Shown piece after piece: positions 54,808-63,924 of a stretch of DNA of 64,000 nucleotides. The stretch comes from Rhodoplanes serenus. Its GTDB lineage: Bacteria > Pseudomonadota > Alphaproteobacteria > Rhizobiales > Xanthobacteraceae. Made by a program: the position numbers and the translations under genes. How positions within the stretch are numbered: the stretch's first letter is position 1; each line of letters opens with the position of its first letter. The notes under the pieces are model-generated. The model was not told where the DNA came from. It ran no database searches and saw only the letters and a list, made by a program, of their open reading frames with translations. The stretch is taken from assembly GCA_945893145.1 (NCBI GenBank), contig CAMDDZ010000014.1, forward strand, positions 1-64,000, written 5' to 3'.

Positions 54808-56048
54808 GCGAGCTTCCCGCCAGCGCAGGCCGCCGTGATGCAGGCCTCCATCGACAGCAGCGCCGGCTTGTAGCCGTAGCCGCCGAGGATGTTGGTGAGC
54901 TTCGCCGAGTTGGTGGCGAGCCGCTTCCAGCCGTTCGCCTCCGCCATCTCGCGCGCGTAGCTCTGGTAGAAGCACATGCCGGACAGCACGGTGCCGCCGG
55001 CGCCCTCGATCCGTTTGGTGATGCCCATACGATCGGCGTCGGGCTTCACCTGCGGGCTGGTGATCACCAACGTCGGGATTGTGGCGCGCCGGCCATCGAG
55101 CAAATCGGCCACCTGCCGCATCTCGATCAGGCTCAATTGCGGGGCCGAGAACACCACCAGGTCGACCGTATCGATCTGCCGTACATAGCTCGCCTGGAAG
55201 GCGCGAACATCGGCTTCGCCGACATCGTGCGTGCGCAAGTCCGCGCCGGTATCGACCACGTCGCCAAGCCGCTGCGCCTCCGGCGTGATGCCGGCCATAT
55301 GAAACATTGCGAGCGAGCCATAGCTCGCCGCGGCCGCGCCGAAGTGTTTCATCTCGTCGGGGCCTGGCACCCGATCGAGCCCGACCACCACCGGCACCTG
55401 CCAGTAATCGCCCGCCAGGCGCCCGACAATGCCGCCGAGCGCGCCCCAGTCGTTGAGTTCGCGCGGTGTCCAGCTCACCTGCACGACCAGCGTCGCGCGC
55501 CGGTGCCGATCGAGATGATAGCCGTAGCGCGGCGTGCGGCCGGTGAGGCCCGCGCTCAGCGCCGAGGGGCCGCCCTCGAAGTTCGAACGCGCCCCGCACA
55601 CGCTGTTGCCGTAGATCGTGACGCCGGTGTCGCCGAAGGCGCAGTGCTCGCGGAGCACCGGCGCCATGATGGTTTGGTAGTTGATGCAGGTGTCGGTCAT
55701 CAGCACGCCGAGCGCCTCGAATGCCGCGATGGCGCGGCGCTCCAGATCGAGCATCCAGGGCTGGTGCTTGAGCTTGTGGGCCGCGGCGAAATCGGTGCCG
55801 CGCGGATCGGTGATGGTGGGGATGCGCACGCGGCGCTGCTTTTCGGGTAGCTTCGCCCAGCGTTCGAGCCATTCGACACCGGCGGCGCCGAGCGACTCGG
55901 TGTCGGCCATGATGTGGGCCTGGGTGACCGGGACGAAATCCTCCGCGCCGAGATAGCTGCCGACCTTGATCTGGTGCTCGATCGCCCATTGCGCGACGGG
56001 GCCGAAATCGCCCGCCCGCATGGCTTGTTCTTCGTCGTTCAGGCGCAT
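54804..56048 (-). CDS. aconitase X catalytic subunit (DUF521)
   Basis: MRLNDEEQAMRAGDFGPVAQWAIEHQIKVGSYLGAEDFVPVTQAHIM...TCINYQTIMAPVLREHCAFGDTGVTIYGNSVCGARSNFEGG. Confidence 0.9.
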   Translation of the reverse strand: MRLNDEEQAMRAGDFGPVAQWAIEHQIKVGSYLGAEDFVPVTQAHIMADTESLGAAGVEWLERWAKLPEKQRRVRIPTITDPRGTDFAAAHKLKHQPWMLDLERRAIAAFEALGVLMTDTCINYQTIMAPVLREHCAFGDTGVTIYGNSVCGARSNFEGGPSALSAGLTGRTPRYGYHLDRHRRATLVVQVSWTPRELNDWGALGGIVGRLAGDYWQVPVVVGLDRVPGPDEMKHFGAAAASYGSLAMFHMAGITPEAQRLGDVVDTGADLRTHDVGEADVRAFQASYVRQIDTVDLVVFSAPQLSLIEMRQVADLLDGRRATIPTLVITSPQVKPDADRMGITKRIEGAGGTVLSGMCFYQSYAREMAEANGWKRLATNSAKLTNILGGYGYKPALLSMEACITAACAGGKLA

Positions 56049-56206
56049 CGCGGTTTTCTGCTCTGGCGCAGCAGGAATTTGAAACGGCCATTCTTGGATA
56101 GCACCTATGCGGCCTGTGACAAGACCCGGCGGCAATGCGTCACTTGCTTGCGCGATGTCCGAACGCCATGATCGCACCAAACAACGATCGTCTAGGGAGA
56201 AGCACA

Positions 56207-57184
56207 ATGCGGTTTGGTCGTTTCCTGGTTCCGAGCGGCTTGCTGGCGCTCGCGGCATTGAGCACGCCGGCTCTCGCCCAGTATCCGAACAAGCCGGTCA
56301 CCATCATCGTGCCGTTCGCGGCCGGCGGGCCGACCGACGTGGTCGCGCGCCTTGTCGGCCAGCACATGAGCCGCACGCTCGGTCAGACCTTTGTGATCGA
56401 GAACATCGGCGGCGCCGGTGGCAGCCTCGGCATGACCCGCGTCGCGCAAGCCGCGCCTGACGGTTACATCATCGGCGTCGGCAACATGGGCACGCAGTCG
56501 GCGGCGCCCGCGCTCTATCCGAACCTGAAGTACGATCCGGCCAAGAGCTTCGCGCAGGTCGGCATCGTCAACTTCACACCGCAAGCGGTGGTCTCCAAAA
56601 AAGGCTTGCCGCCGGCAACCCTCAAAGAGTTCATCCTTTACGCCCGGGAGCGCGGCTCGGCGCTGACCTACGGCCATGCCGGCGTCGGCTCGATCTCTCA
56701 CGTTTCCGGTCTTGTCTTCAACACCAAGTTCGGGCTGAAGCCAAACCTCATTCCCTATCGCGGCACCGGTCCGGTGTTGCAGGACATGGTGGCGGGCCAG
56801 ATCGACTACACCGTCGATCAGTCGCTCAACGTCATTCCGCAGATCAAGGCCGGCACCATCAAGGTCTATGCGATCGCTGCGCCGGCGCGGCTGAAAAGCT
56901 TGCCCGATGTGCCGACCACAAAGGAGGCCGGCGAGGACTTCATCTTCAGTGCCTGGAACGCCATGGTGGCGCCCCAGGGTACGCCGCCCGATATCGTCGC
57001 CAAGCTGGTGGACGCGCTCAACAAGGCGCTCGACGATCCGGCAATCCAGGCGAGCTACGTGGAACTCGGAAGCTCGGCCCCGATGGGTGCCGATCGCGGT
57101 CCGGCTGGCTTGCAGAAGCTCGTCGAAAGCGAGGTTGCGCGCATCACGCCGGTCATCAAGGCCGCGGGCGTGACAGCCGAATAG
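56207..57184 (+). CDS. Bug-family tripartite tricarboxylate transporter substrate-binding protein
   Basis: Signal peptide; YPNKPVTIIVPFAAGGPTDVVARLVGQHMSRTLGQTFVIENIGGAGGSLG. Confidence 0.9.
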   Translation: MRFGRFLVPSGLLALAALSTPALAQYPNKPVTIIVPFAAGGPTDVVARLVGQHMSRTLGQTFVIENIGGAGGSLGMTRVAQAAPDGYIIGVGNMGTQSAAPALYPNLKYDPAKSFAQVGIVNFTPQAVVSKKGLPPATLKEFILYARERGSALTYGHAGVGSISHVSGLVFNTKFGLKPNLIPYRGTGPVLQDMVAGQIDYTVDQSLNVIPQIKAGTIKVYAIAAPARLKSLPDVPTTKEAGEDFIFSAWNAMVAPQGTPPDIVAKLVDALNKALDDPAIQASYVELGSSAPMGADRGPAGLQKLVESEVARITPVIKAAGVTAE

Positions 57185-57195
57185 GTGCTAATATC

Positions 57196-58074
57196 GTGGC
57201 CATGCAGCTCGATATTAAAGAAGTCGAAGAGGTCGCGAAGACGCTCTACATCCGCGCGCTGAAGCTCCTGCCGCCGGACATCAAGCGGGGCTTCGAGCGG
57301 CTGCAGGCGCAGGAAACCGACGCAACCGGCCGCTCTGTGCTCGGCACCATGGTGGAGAACATCGCGGTCGCCGAGCGCACCAAGAACCTGCTGTGCCAGG
57401 ACACCGGCATCCCGATCTACAACGTCGTCATCGGCAAGAACGTCGAGTTCGACGGCGTTGCGATGAAGGAGGCGATCCGTCGCGGCTGTGCGCGCGCCAC
57501 CACCGAGCATCCGTTGCGCTCGTCGGTGGTGCATCCGGTGACGCGCAAGAACGAGCAGACCTCGTGCGGCATCGGCGTGCCGCTGATCAACGTCGATTTC
57601 GACGGCCGCGACGAGACCGTGGAGATCGAGATGATCCCGAAGGGATCGGGCTCGGAGAATGGCTCATTCCTGCAAATGCTGATTCCAGCGGACGGCGTCA
57701 AAGCCGTGAAGCGCTTCGTCATCGACAAGGTGATCGACTGTGGCGGCCGCGTCTGCCCGCCGACCATCGTCGGCGTCGGCGTTGGCGGCACGTCGGACCT
57801 GTGCATGCATATCGCCAAGGTGGCGGCGACCCGTCCGCTCGGCACCGCTTGCAGCGATCCGGAGGGCGCCAAGCTCGAAGCGGAGCTGTCGGAAGCCGTG
57901 AACCAACTTGGCATCGGCCCGCAAGGGCTGGGCGGCCGTTCAACCTCGTTCCGCGTGCATGTCGAAGTGGCGGCGACCCACATCACGATGAATCCGGTCG
58001 CGGTCAACATTCAGTGCCACTCGGCGCGGCGCGCCAACGCCGTCATCACGCCGGGCGGCATCGATTTCAAGTGA
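57196..58074 (+). CDS. class I fumarate hydratase/tartrate dehydratase-type alpha subunit
   Basis: LLCQDTGIPIYNVVIGKN, NEQTSCGIGVPLINVDFDG, PPTIVGVGVGGTSDLCMHIAK. Confidence 0.9.
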   Translation: MAMQLDIKEVEEVAKTLYIRALKLLPPDIKRGFERLQAQETDATGRSVLGTMVENIAVAERTKNLLCQDTGIPIYNVVIGKNVEFDGVAMKEAIRRGCARATTEHPLRSSVVHPVTRKNEQTSCGIGVPLINVDFDGRDETVEIEMIPKGSGSENGSFLQMLIPADGVKAVKRFVIDKVIDCGGRVCPPTIVGVGVGGTSDLCMHIAKVAATRPLGTACSDPEGAKLEAELSEAVNQLGIGPQGLGGRSTSFRVHVEVAATHITMNPVAVNIQCHSARRANAVITPGGIDFK

Positions 58075-58078
58075 CGTC

Positions 58079-58690
58079 ATGACCCATCATGTTTTCGAAA
58101 CCCCCGTCACCGAGGCGCAGGTGCGCGCGCTGCGCATCAATGACACGGTGACGCTGGAGAAAACACTGTTCGGCATCCGCGACGGCACGTTGATCGCGAT
58201 GTTCGACCGCGACCGGCGCACCACCATGGATCTTCACGGCCACGCGGTGGTTCACACCGCGCCGAACGTGCGCAAAATACCGGTGACCAACGAGTGTCCA
58301 ACCGGCTACGCGCCGCTCTGCATCGGCACCACCACGTCGCAGCGCATGGAGCGCTTCACGCGGCCGCTGATGGAGCGCGAGGGCGTGCGCGTCATCATCG
58401 GCAAGGGCGGCATGGGTCCTTTGACGCAGGCGGCGTTTCGCGATCTCGGCGGCGCTTATCTCGCGGTGATCGGCGGCGCGGCGGCGCTCGAAACCACTTG
58501 GATCGAGGCGATCGACGAGGTGGACATGGACGATCTCCATCCTGAGAGCCTTTGGCGCTTCCGCATCAAGGGATTCGGCCCGCTGCTGGTGACGATGGAT
58601 TCGCACGGCGGCTCGATCTATGACCGCGTGCAGGACGAGGCCAAGGCGCGGCGCGCGAAGATCTTGGCTGACCTCGGCGCCAGCGAGTAG
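58079..58690 (+). CDS. class I fumarate hydratase/tartrate dehydratase-type beta subunit
   Basis: VPVTNECPTGYAPLCIGTTTSQRM-like region, VRVIIGKGGMGPLTQAAFRDLGGAYLAVIGGAAAL. Confidence 0.9.
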   Translation: MTHHVFETPVTEAQVRALRINDTVTLEKTLFGIRDGTLIAMFDRDRRTTMDLHGHAVVHTAPNVRKIPVTNECPTGYAPLCIGTTTSQRMERFTRPLMEREGVRVIIGKGGMGPLTQAAFRDLGGAYLAVIGGAAALETTWIEAIDEVDMDDLHPESLWRFRIKGFGPLLVTMDSHGGSIYDRVQDEAKARRAKILADLGASE

Positions 58691-58722
58691 GGCGCAGGTT
58701 CAGCAGCAGGCCACTCGGCGCC

Positions 58723-59169
58723 TCAGCGGCACTGCGAAACCCACTCGGCCTCGATCAGGGTCTTGTTGTTCATCATCTGCATTCCGCCCATCGAGGCCTT
58801 GTTGGTCACCGTCGCCACGTAGCGGCGGGGATTCTCGAACGCGAAGTTGCCTGTCACTTCCATGTTGAGCTGGCCCTTGCAGACCAGTTTCCAGCTCAGC
58901 GTGTTGCCGGAGAAGTTTTGCTCAAGCGGCGCGCAGTCGGAATTGACCGTGCGTGACACCGGCGAGAACGTCTTGGCGAGATCGCTCGTCTCCTCGACAG
59001 AGAGGCATTTCTGCGAGTACCGCGGTGGGTCGATCGCGCCGTCGTCTTCGACCCAAGTGGTGAGCTTCCACAGCCCCGGCTCGATGCCGTCGGCGTGCGC
59101 CGCGGATGCAAAGAGGAGCAGGGCGGCCGGAAACGCTAGGCTGTAAAGCAAGTTTAAAATTGGTTTCAT
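58723..59169 (-). CDS. DUF3617 family secreted protein
   Basis: Signal peptide; GIEPGLWKLTTWVEDDG...CLSVEE. Confidence 0.75.
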   Translation of the reverse strand: MKPILNLLYSLAFPAALLLFASAAHADGIEPGLWKLTTWVEDDGAIDPPRYSQKCLSVEETSDLAKTFSPVSRTVNSDCAPLEQNFSGNTLSWKLVCKGQLNMEVTGNFAFENPRRYVATVTNKASMGGMQMMNNKTLIEAEWVSQCR

Positions 59170-59313
59170 CACGCCCGTCTCGACAATCAATGGCAGTCAA
59201 CCTACCACCGATTTTCCGGGCGTCTCGACAAATCTCGGCAGCGAATGCGCCCGTGCCGTTTCTCCGCTGCCGTGCATAATGCGTGTACTGATCTTGGGTT
59301 TTCGGAGCGAACA

Positions 59314-59928
59314 ATGTCCGTCGAACTTTATCTCGCCTATGTGGTCGCCTGCTTTGTCATCACGATCATTCCCGGCCCGACCGTCACCCTGATCGTCGCC
59401 AACAGCCTGGCGCACGGCGCGCGCGCCGGCTTGCTCAACGTCGCGGGCACCCAGCTCGGCCTTGGCATGATGATGCTGGTGCTGATCGTGGGACTGTCCT
59501 CGATCATCGCCACCATGGGTGTTTGGTTCGACTGGCTGCGGCTCGCGGGCGCGGCTTATCTGATCTGGCTGGGCTGGAAGCTGTTGCGCAGCGAAGGCGC
59601 GTTCGGCCAATCCGGCGACACGCCCAAGCCGCGCGGTGGATTTTTCCTGCAAGGTTTCTTGGTGCTGCTCGGAAATCCCAAGGCGCTGCTTTGGTTCGGC
59701 GCCTTCATCCCGCAGTTCATCGATCCAGCCGGCGACTACATGTGGCAGGTGGTGCTGCTCGGCGTGACCGCGATGGCGACCGCGGCGATTTCCGACGGCG
59801 CCTACGCCATCCTCGCCGGCGGCGCGGGGCGGCTGCTGTCACGGCAGCGCGTACGTCTCGTCTCCCGCATCGGCGGGCTCTGCCTGATCGGCGGCGGCGC
59901 CTGGCTGGCGCTCGCTCGCGTGCGGTGA
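59314..59928 (+). CDS. LysE family translocator
   Basis: FVITIIPGPTVTLIVANSLAHGARAGLLNVAGTQLGL, GNPKALLWFGAFIPQFI. Confidence 0.9.
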   Translation: MSVELYLAYVVACFVITIIPGPTVTLIVANSLAHGARAGLLNVAGTQLGLGMMMLVLIVGLSSIIATMGVWFDWLRLAGAAYLIWLGWKLLRSEGAFGQSGDTPKPRGGFFLQGFLVLLGNPKALLWFGAFIPQFIDPAGDYMWQVVLLGVTAMATAAISDGAYAILAGGAGRLLSRQRVRLVSRIGGLCLIGGGAWLALARVR

Positions 59929-59940
59929 CGGCCGCGATCG

Positions 59941-61008
59941 TTAGTTGGCAGCGCTGCGATTGTCGGTGCGCGACGCAAAGGTCGGCGGCTTGCCGAGACG
60001 ATCCACCACGACGATGCGCTCGATCTCGCCGCGCTGGAATGCGCGCAGGAACCGCGGATAGTCCTTGAACGAGATGCAGCCGTGCGACTGGCCGGTCGGT
60101 CCGAGCAGATAGGAATGCGCCAGGATGCCGTCGCGGCCATACATGGCCTTTTCGTCCACCGGAGTGAGGCGGATGGCCGCCACCCCGTGGAACAGTGTTT
60201 CCCGCATCTTGAGCTCATAGGTGTTAGGCGGGGTTGGACCGCGCATCTTCATCCGGCTGTAGCGCGGATCGTCCATGAACTGCCCCACACCGGAGTGCGC
60301 TTCGAGGCGTTCGCCGTTCGGCAGATACACGGTGCGCGCCGAGATATCGTAGATCGCCGTGCGCGGCGGACGAACCTCCTCGTCGGGTTTCATCCGAAGA
60401 CCGTCCATCGGGATCAGCGATGCGAGCTTGGGTCGCACCCGCGGCACCGGCGTCGCTCGCGGGTCTTCGGGCGACGGCGGGACGTCGACCAGCCGGGCAG
60501 GAGGCGGAACGTCACCGAGTTGCGCCGGCGTGACGGTGCTGTCTGCCGACGCAAGAACGAAGGTGTTGGCGGAGGGAGCACTGATCGAGCCGGTGACTGC
60601 CGGATCGGTCAAGGCGTCCGACGTTGCAGGCGCAGCCCGTATGGACAGCGTGGCCACCTTGACCGGCATCGGCTCGACGACTTCCACGGTCTGCGGGACG
60701 TCGATCAGTGGTGAAACGGCAATGACCGTTCGCCAGGCCTCCGTTCCGCCGTTGAGCGGCCCGATCCACGCGCGCCGGTCAAACGGCTGTGCGAGCACGA
60801 CGGCGGATTTGGCGTCCGTGCGTGCTTGGAACGTGACGGCGAGCGCCCATCCGGCCCCGATCATCGCGGTCGTGACGAACACGAAGCCCAGCACAACGGC
60901 CGCAAGGCCGCGGCTCAAGGCCTTCAGGCCATTGCGCCGGCGGTTGGTTAAAGAGGGGCGGGGTTTTGGGGCTGTGACGCGATGCGAAGGCGGGGCCGCA
61001 AACGCCAT
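59941..61008 (-). CDS. membrane-anchored DUF2778/Tlde1-like (L,D-transpeptidase-fold) protein
   Basis: N-terminal TM; C-terminal YDISARTVYLPNGERLEAHSGVGQFMDDP...GQSHGCISFKDYPRFLRAFQRGEI. Confidence 0.75.
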   Translation of the reverse strand: MAFAAPPSHRVTAPKPRPSLTNRRRNGLKALSRGLAAVVLGFVFVTTAMIGAGWALAVTFQARTDAKSAVVLAQPFDRRAWIGPLNGGTEAWRTVIAVSPLIDVPQTVEVVEPMPVKVATLSIRAAPATSDALTDPAVTGSISAPSANTFVLASADSTVTPAQLGDVPPPARLVDVPPSPEDPRATPVPRVRPKLASLIPMDGLRMKPDEEVRPPRTAIYDISARTVYLPNGERLEAHSGVGQFMDDPRYSRMKMRGPTPPNTYELKMRETLFHGVAAIRLTPVDEKAMYGRDGILAHSYLLGPTGQSHGCISFKDYPRFLRAFQRGEIERIVVVDRLGKPPTFASRTDNRSAAN

Positions 61009-61225
61009 GGAACACGCTACTCGCTACTGTTACAGGGGCTTTATCGCAAACCATGGCTGAGCATGGTTAAGCTGACGTAAAAAACGGCCAGGAAAGTGCT
61101 GGCGTTTTTCCTGTCGTGTTTAAGGACAAGGAAAAAGGCCAACACGAGGCACAAGACGAGACAGTGTGAAAACTTGGTTACGCGCGCTTGTCTCTTGTGC
61201 ATCGCCGCCGCGATAATGGGTGTTC

Positions 61226-62950
61226 ATGCAAACTCTCGACACCGACATCCTGATTCTCGGCGCCGGCGGTGCGGGCCTGTTCGCAGCGCTCCATGCAAAA
61301 AAGGCACGCCCGGAACTCGACGTCACGATTGCGGTTAAGGGTCTGCTCGGCAAATGTGGCTGCACCCGCATGGTGCAGGGCGGCTACAACGTAGCGCTGG
61401 CGCCAGATGATTCCGTCGAGCGCCATTTCATGGACACGATCGAGGGCGGCGGCTGGCTCAACGATCAGGAGCTGGCGTGGCTTTTGGTGAGCACCGCTCC
61501 CAAGCGCATCCGCGAACTCGAAAACGAGATCGGTTGCTTCTTCGACCGGAACCCTGATGGAACCGTGCACCAGAAAGCGTTCGCGGGTCAGACCTTCGAC
61601 CGCACCGTGCACAAGGGCGATCTCACCGGCATCGAGATCATCAACCGGCTTGCGGAACAAATCTGGCGGCGCGACGTCCGGCGGCTGGAAGATCACCGCG
61701 CGCTCGACCTGATCCCGGCAGCCGACGGTTCCGGCCTCGCCGGCGTCTACATGCTCGACATGCGCACCGGCGAGCCGCTGATGGTTCGGGCGCGCGCGAC
61801 GCTGCTCGGCACCGGCGGCGGGCCGACCATGTACCTCTATCACACGCCCTCCGGCGACAAGTCGTGCGACGGCATGGCGATGGCGTTGCGCGCAGGTCTC
61901 CCGCTGCGCGACATGGAGATGGTGCAATTTCATCCGACCGGATTGCTGGCGGGCCCCGGCACGCGCATGACCGGCACCGTGCTGGAAGAAGGCCTGCGCG
62001 GCTCGGGCGGCTATCTGCTCGACGAAAGCGGTGCGCGCTTCATGTTCGACTACGACAAGCGCGGCGAGCGCGCCACGCGCGACATCGTGTGCCGCGGCAT
62101 TGCGGATCGCATCCGCAAAGGCTTCGTGTCACCGAACGGCGGCGTCTATATCGCGATGGGCCATCTCGGCGCGGCGAACGTGCGGCGCGAGTTCAAGGGC
62201 ATGGTCGAGCGCTGCGCCGACTGCGGCTTCGATCTCGCGGGCGGCAAGGTCGAGGTGGTCCCGACCGCGCACTACATGATGGGCGGCGTGCAGTTCAAAA
62301 CCGATTGCACCACCGCGATGCCGCGGCTCTATGCGGCGGGCGAGGACACCGGCGGCGTGCACGGCGCGAACCGGCTCGGCGGCAACGGCGTCGCCAACTC
62401 CACAGTGTTCGGCGGCATTGCGGGCGACTGCATCGCGGCGCAGATCAAAACCGCCGGCAAGCTCGCCGATCCCGATCAGGCCGTGATCGAGGTGGCGCAC
62501 GAGCGCGCCTTCGCGCCGCTCGGCAAGCGCCGCGCCGACCTCGAAGGCGTGCGGCGCAGGCTTTACGACATCATGTGGAACGACGTCGGCATCCTGCGCA
62601 CCGCCGAGGGCCTCGCCAAGGCCCGGCACGCGCTGAACAATCTCGCCACCGGACTCTCGGCGATGGGCGTGCCCAATCCGGAGAAGCGATACAACCTGAC
62701 CTGGATGGACCGGCTGAACCTGGAAAACCTCGTGCAGGTCAGCCGCGCGATCTGTGCCGCGGCGCAGGCACGCGCCGACAGCCGCGGCGCGCATTTCCGG
62801 GAAGATTTCCCGGCGGCCTCCGATCTCGACACCTCGCACTACACGGTCGTGCGAGCCAAGGACGAGAGCTTCGCCGTCACCACCGAGCCTGTGGTGTTCA
62901 GCCGCGTGCGGCCGGGCGAATCGCTGCTGACCCCGCAGGCGGCGGAGTGA
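61226..62950 (+). CDS. SdhA/FrdA/NadB-like FAD-binding flavoprotein subunit
   Basis: DILILGAGGAGLFAALHA, GCTRMVQGGYN, HPTGL, GVHGANRLGGNGVANSTVFGG. Confidence 0.9.
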   Translation: MQTLDTDILILGAGGAGLFAALHAKKARPELDVTIAVKGLLGKCGCTRMVQGGYNVALAPDDSVERHFMDTIEGGGWLNDQELAWLLVSTAPKRIRELENEIGCFFDRNPDGTVHQKAFAGQTFDRTVHKGDLTGIEIINRLAEQIWRRDVRRLEDHRALDLIPAADGSGLAGVYMLDMRTGEPLMVRARATLLGTGGGPTMYLYHTPSGDKSCDGMAMALRAGLPLRDMEMVQFHPTGLLAGPGTRMTGTVLEEGLRGSGGYLLDESGARFMFDYDKRGERATRDIVCRGIADRIRKGFVSPNGGVYIAMGHLGAANVRREFKGMVERCADCGFDLAGGKVEVVPTAHYMMGGVQFKTDCTTAMPRLYAAGEDTGGVHGANRLGGNGVANSTVFGGIAGDCIAAQIKTAGKLADPDQAVIEVAHERAFAPLGKRRADLEGVRRRLYDIMWNDVGILRTAEGLAKARHALNNLATGLSAMGVPNPEKRYNLTWMDRLNLENLVQVSRAICAAAQARADSRGAHFREDFPAASDLDTSHYTVVRAKDESFAVTTEPVVFSRVRPGESLLTPQAAE

Positions 62951-63017
62951 ACTCGGGACTCACGCGGAGCCGGTGTGCTACATGGCGACGGTCCGCTGAC
63001 CGAGTGAGGTTTGCTCC

Positions 63018-63914
63018 ATGCCCGACCACATGATCCCGCGCGAGCGCTGCGACTTTTCGGCGATCGTCGATCGCCCGCCGCTCAAGCTGCCGGGCAACGC
63101 GCGGCTGATCTTGTGGACCATCGTCAATTATGAGGTCTGGGACATCAGCAAGCCGATGGCGCGGCAGGTGATCCCGGCGCCGACCGGACAGGCGCTGCTG
63201 CCCGACGTGCCGAACTGGAGCTGGCATGAATACGGCATGCGGGTTGGAGCCTGGCGGTTTTTCGAGTTGTACGAGCGCCTCGGTATCAAGCCGTCGCTCT
63301 CCGCCAATGCCCGCATCTGCGAGGACTACCCGCGGGTCGCCGAGCAGGCCAAGCGCGCAGGTTGGGAGTTCATGGGCCATGCCTACGAGCAGGGTCCGAT
63401 CCACAAGGAGGCCGACCAGGCCGGCATGATCAACCGTTCGATGGATGTCATCGAGAAGTTCACCGGCACGCGGCCGGTGGGTTGGATGGGTCCGGGCCTG
63501 ACGCAGACGCTGGACACGCCGGAGCTGCTGGCCAAAGCCGGCGTCAAATACATTGCCGACTGGGTGTATGACGACGAGCCCACGGTGATCAAAACCGCCA
63601 ATGGCCCGCTGGTGACACTGCCCTATACGGTCGAGCTGAACGACATCCCGATGATGATCGTGCAGCATCACGAAAGCGACTATCTGCTCAAGCGTGCGAT
63701 CGATCAGTTCGACCGGCTTTACACCGAAGGCGCCGACCGCGCGAAAATCATGGCGCTGGCGATCCATCCCTACATCAGCGGTCAGCCGCACCGGATCAAG
63801 TATCTCGAGGCGATCTACGATTACGTGCGGCGCTTCCCCGGCGTGCTGCATTGGAACGGCGTGCAGATCCTCGACTGGTACAAATCGGCCTCGGGCAACA
63901 AGCTCGTCGCGTAG
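63018..63914 (+). CDS. polysaccharide deacetylase-like (PuuE-type) protein
   Basis: Clear paralog of 37066..37956: LKLPGNARLILWTIVNYEVWD...WHEYGMRVGAWR...HPYISGQPHRIKYLEAIYDYV. Confidence 0.8.
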   Translation: MPDHMIPRERCDFSAIVDRPPLKLPGNARLILWTIVNYEVWDISKPMARQVIPAPTGQALLPDVPNWSWHEYGMRVGAWRFFELYERLGIKPSLSANARICEDYPRVAEQAKRAGWEFMGHAYEQGPIHKEADQAGMINRSMDVIEKFTGTRPVGWMGPGLTQTLDTPELLAKAGVKYIADWVYDDEPTVIKTANGPLVTLPYTVELNDIPMMIVQHHESDYLLKRAIDQFDRLYTEGADRAKIMALAIHPYISGQPHRIKYLEAIYDYVRRFPGVLHWNGVQILDWYKSASGNKLVA

Positions 63915-63924
63915 CACCTCAACA

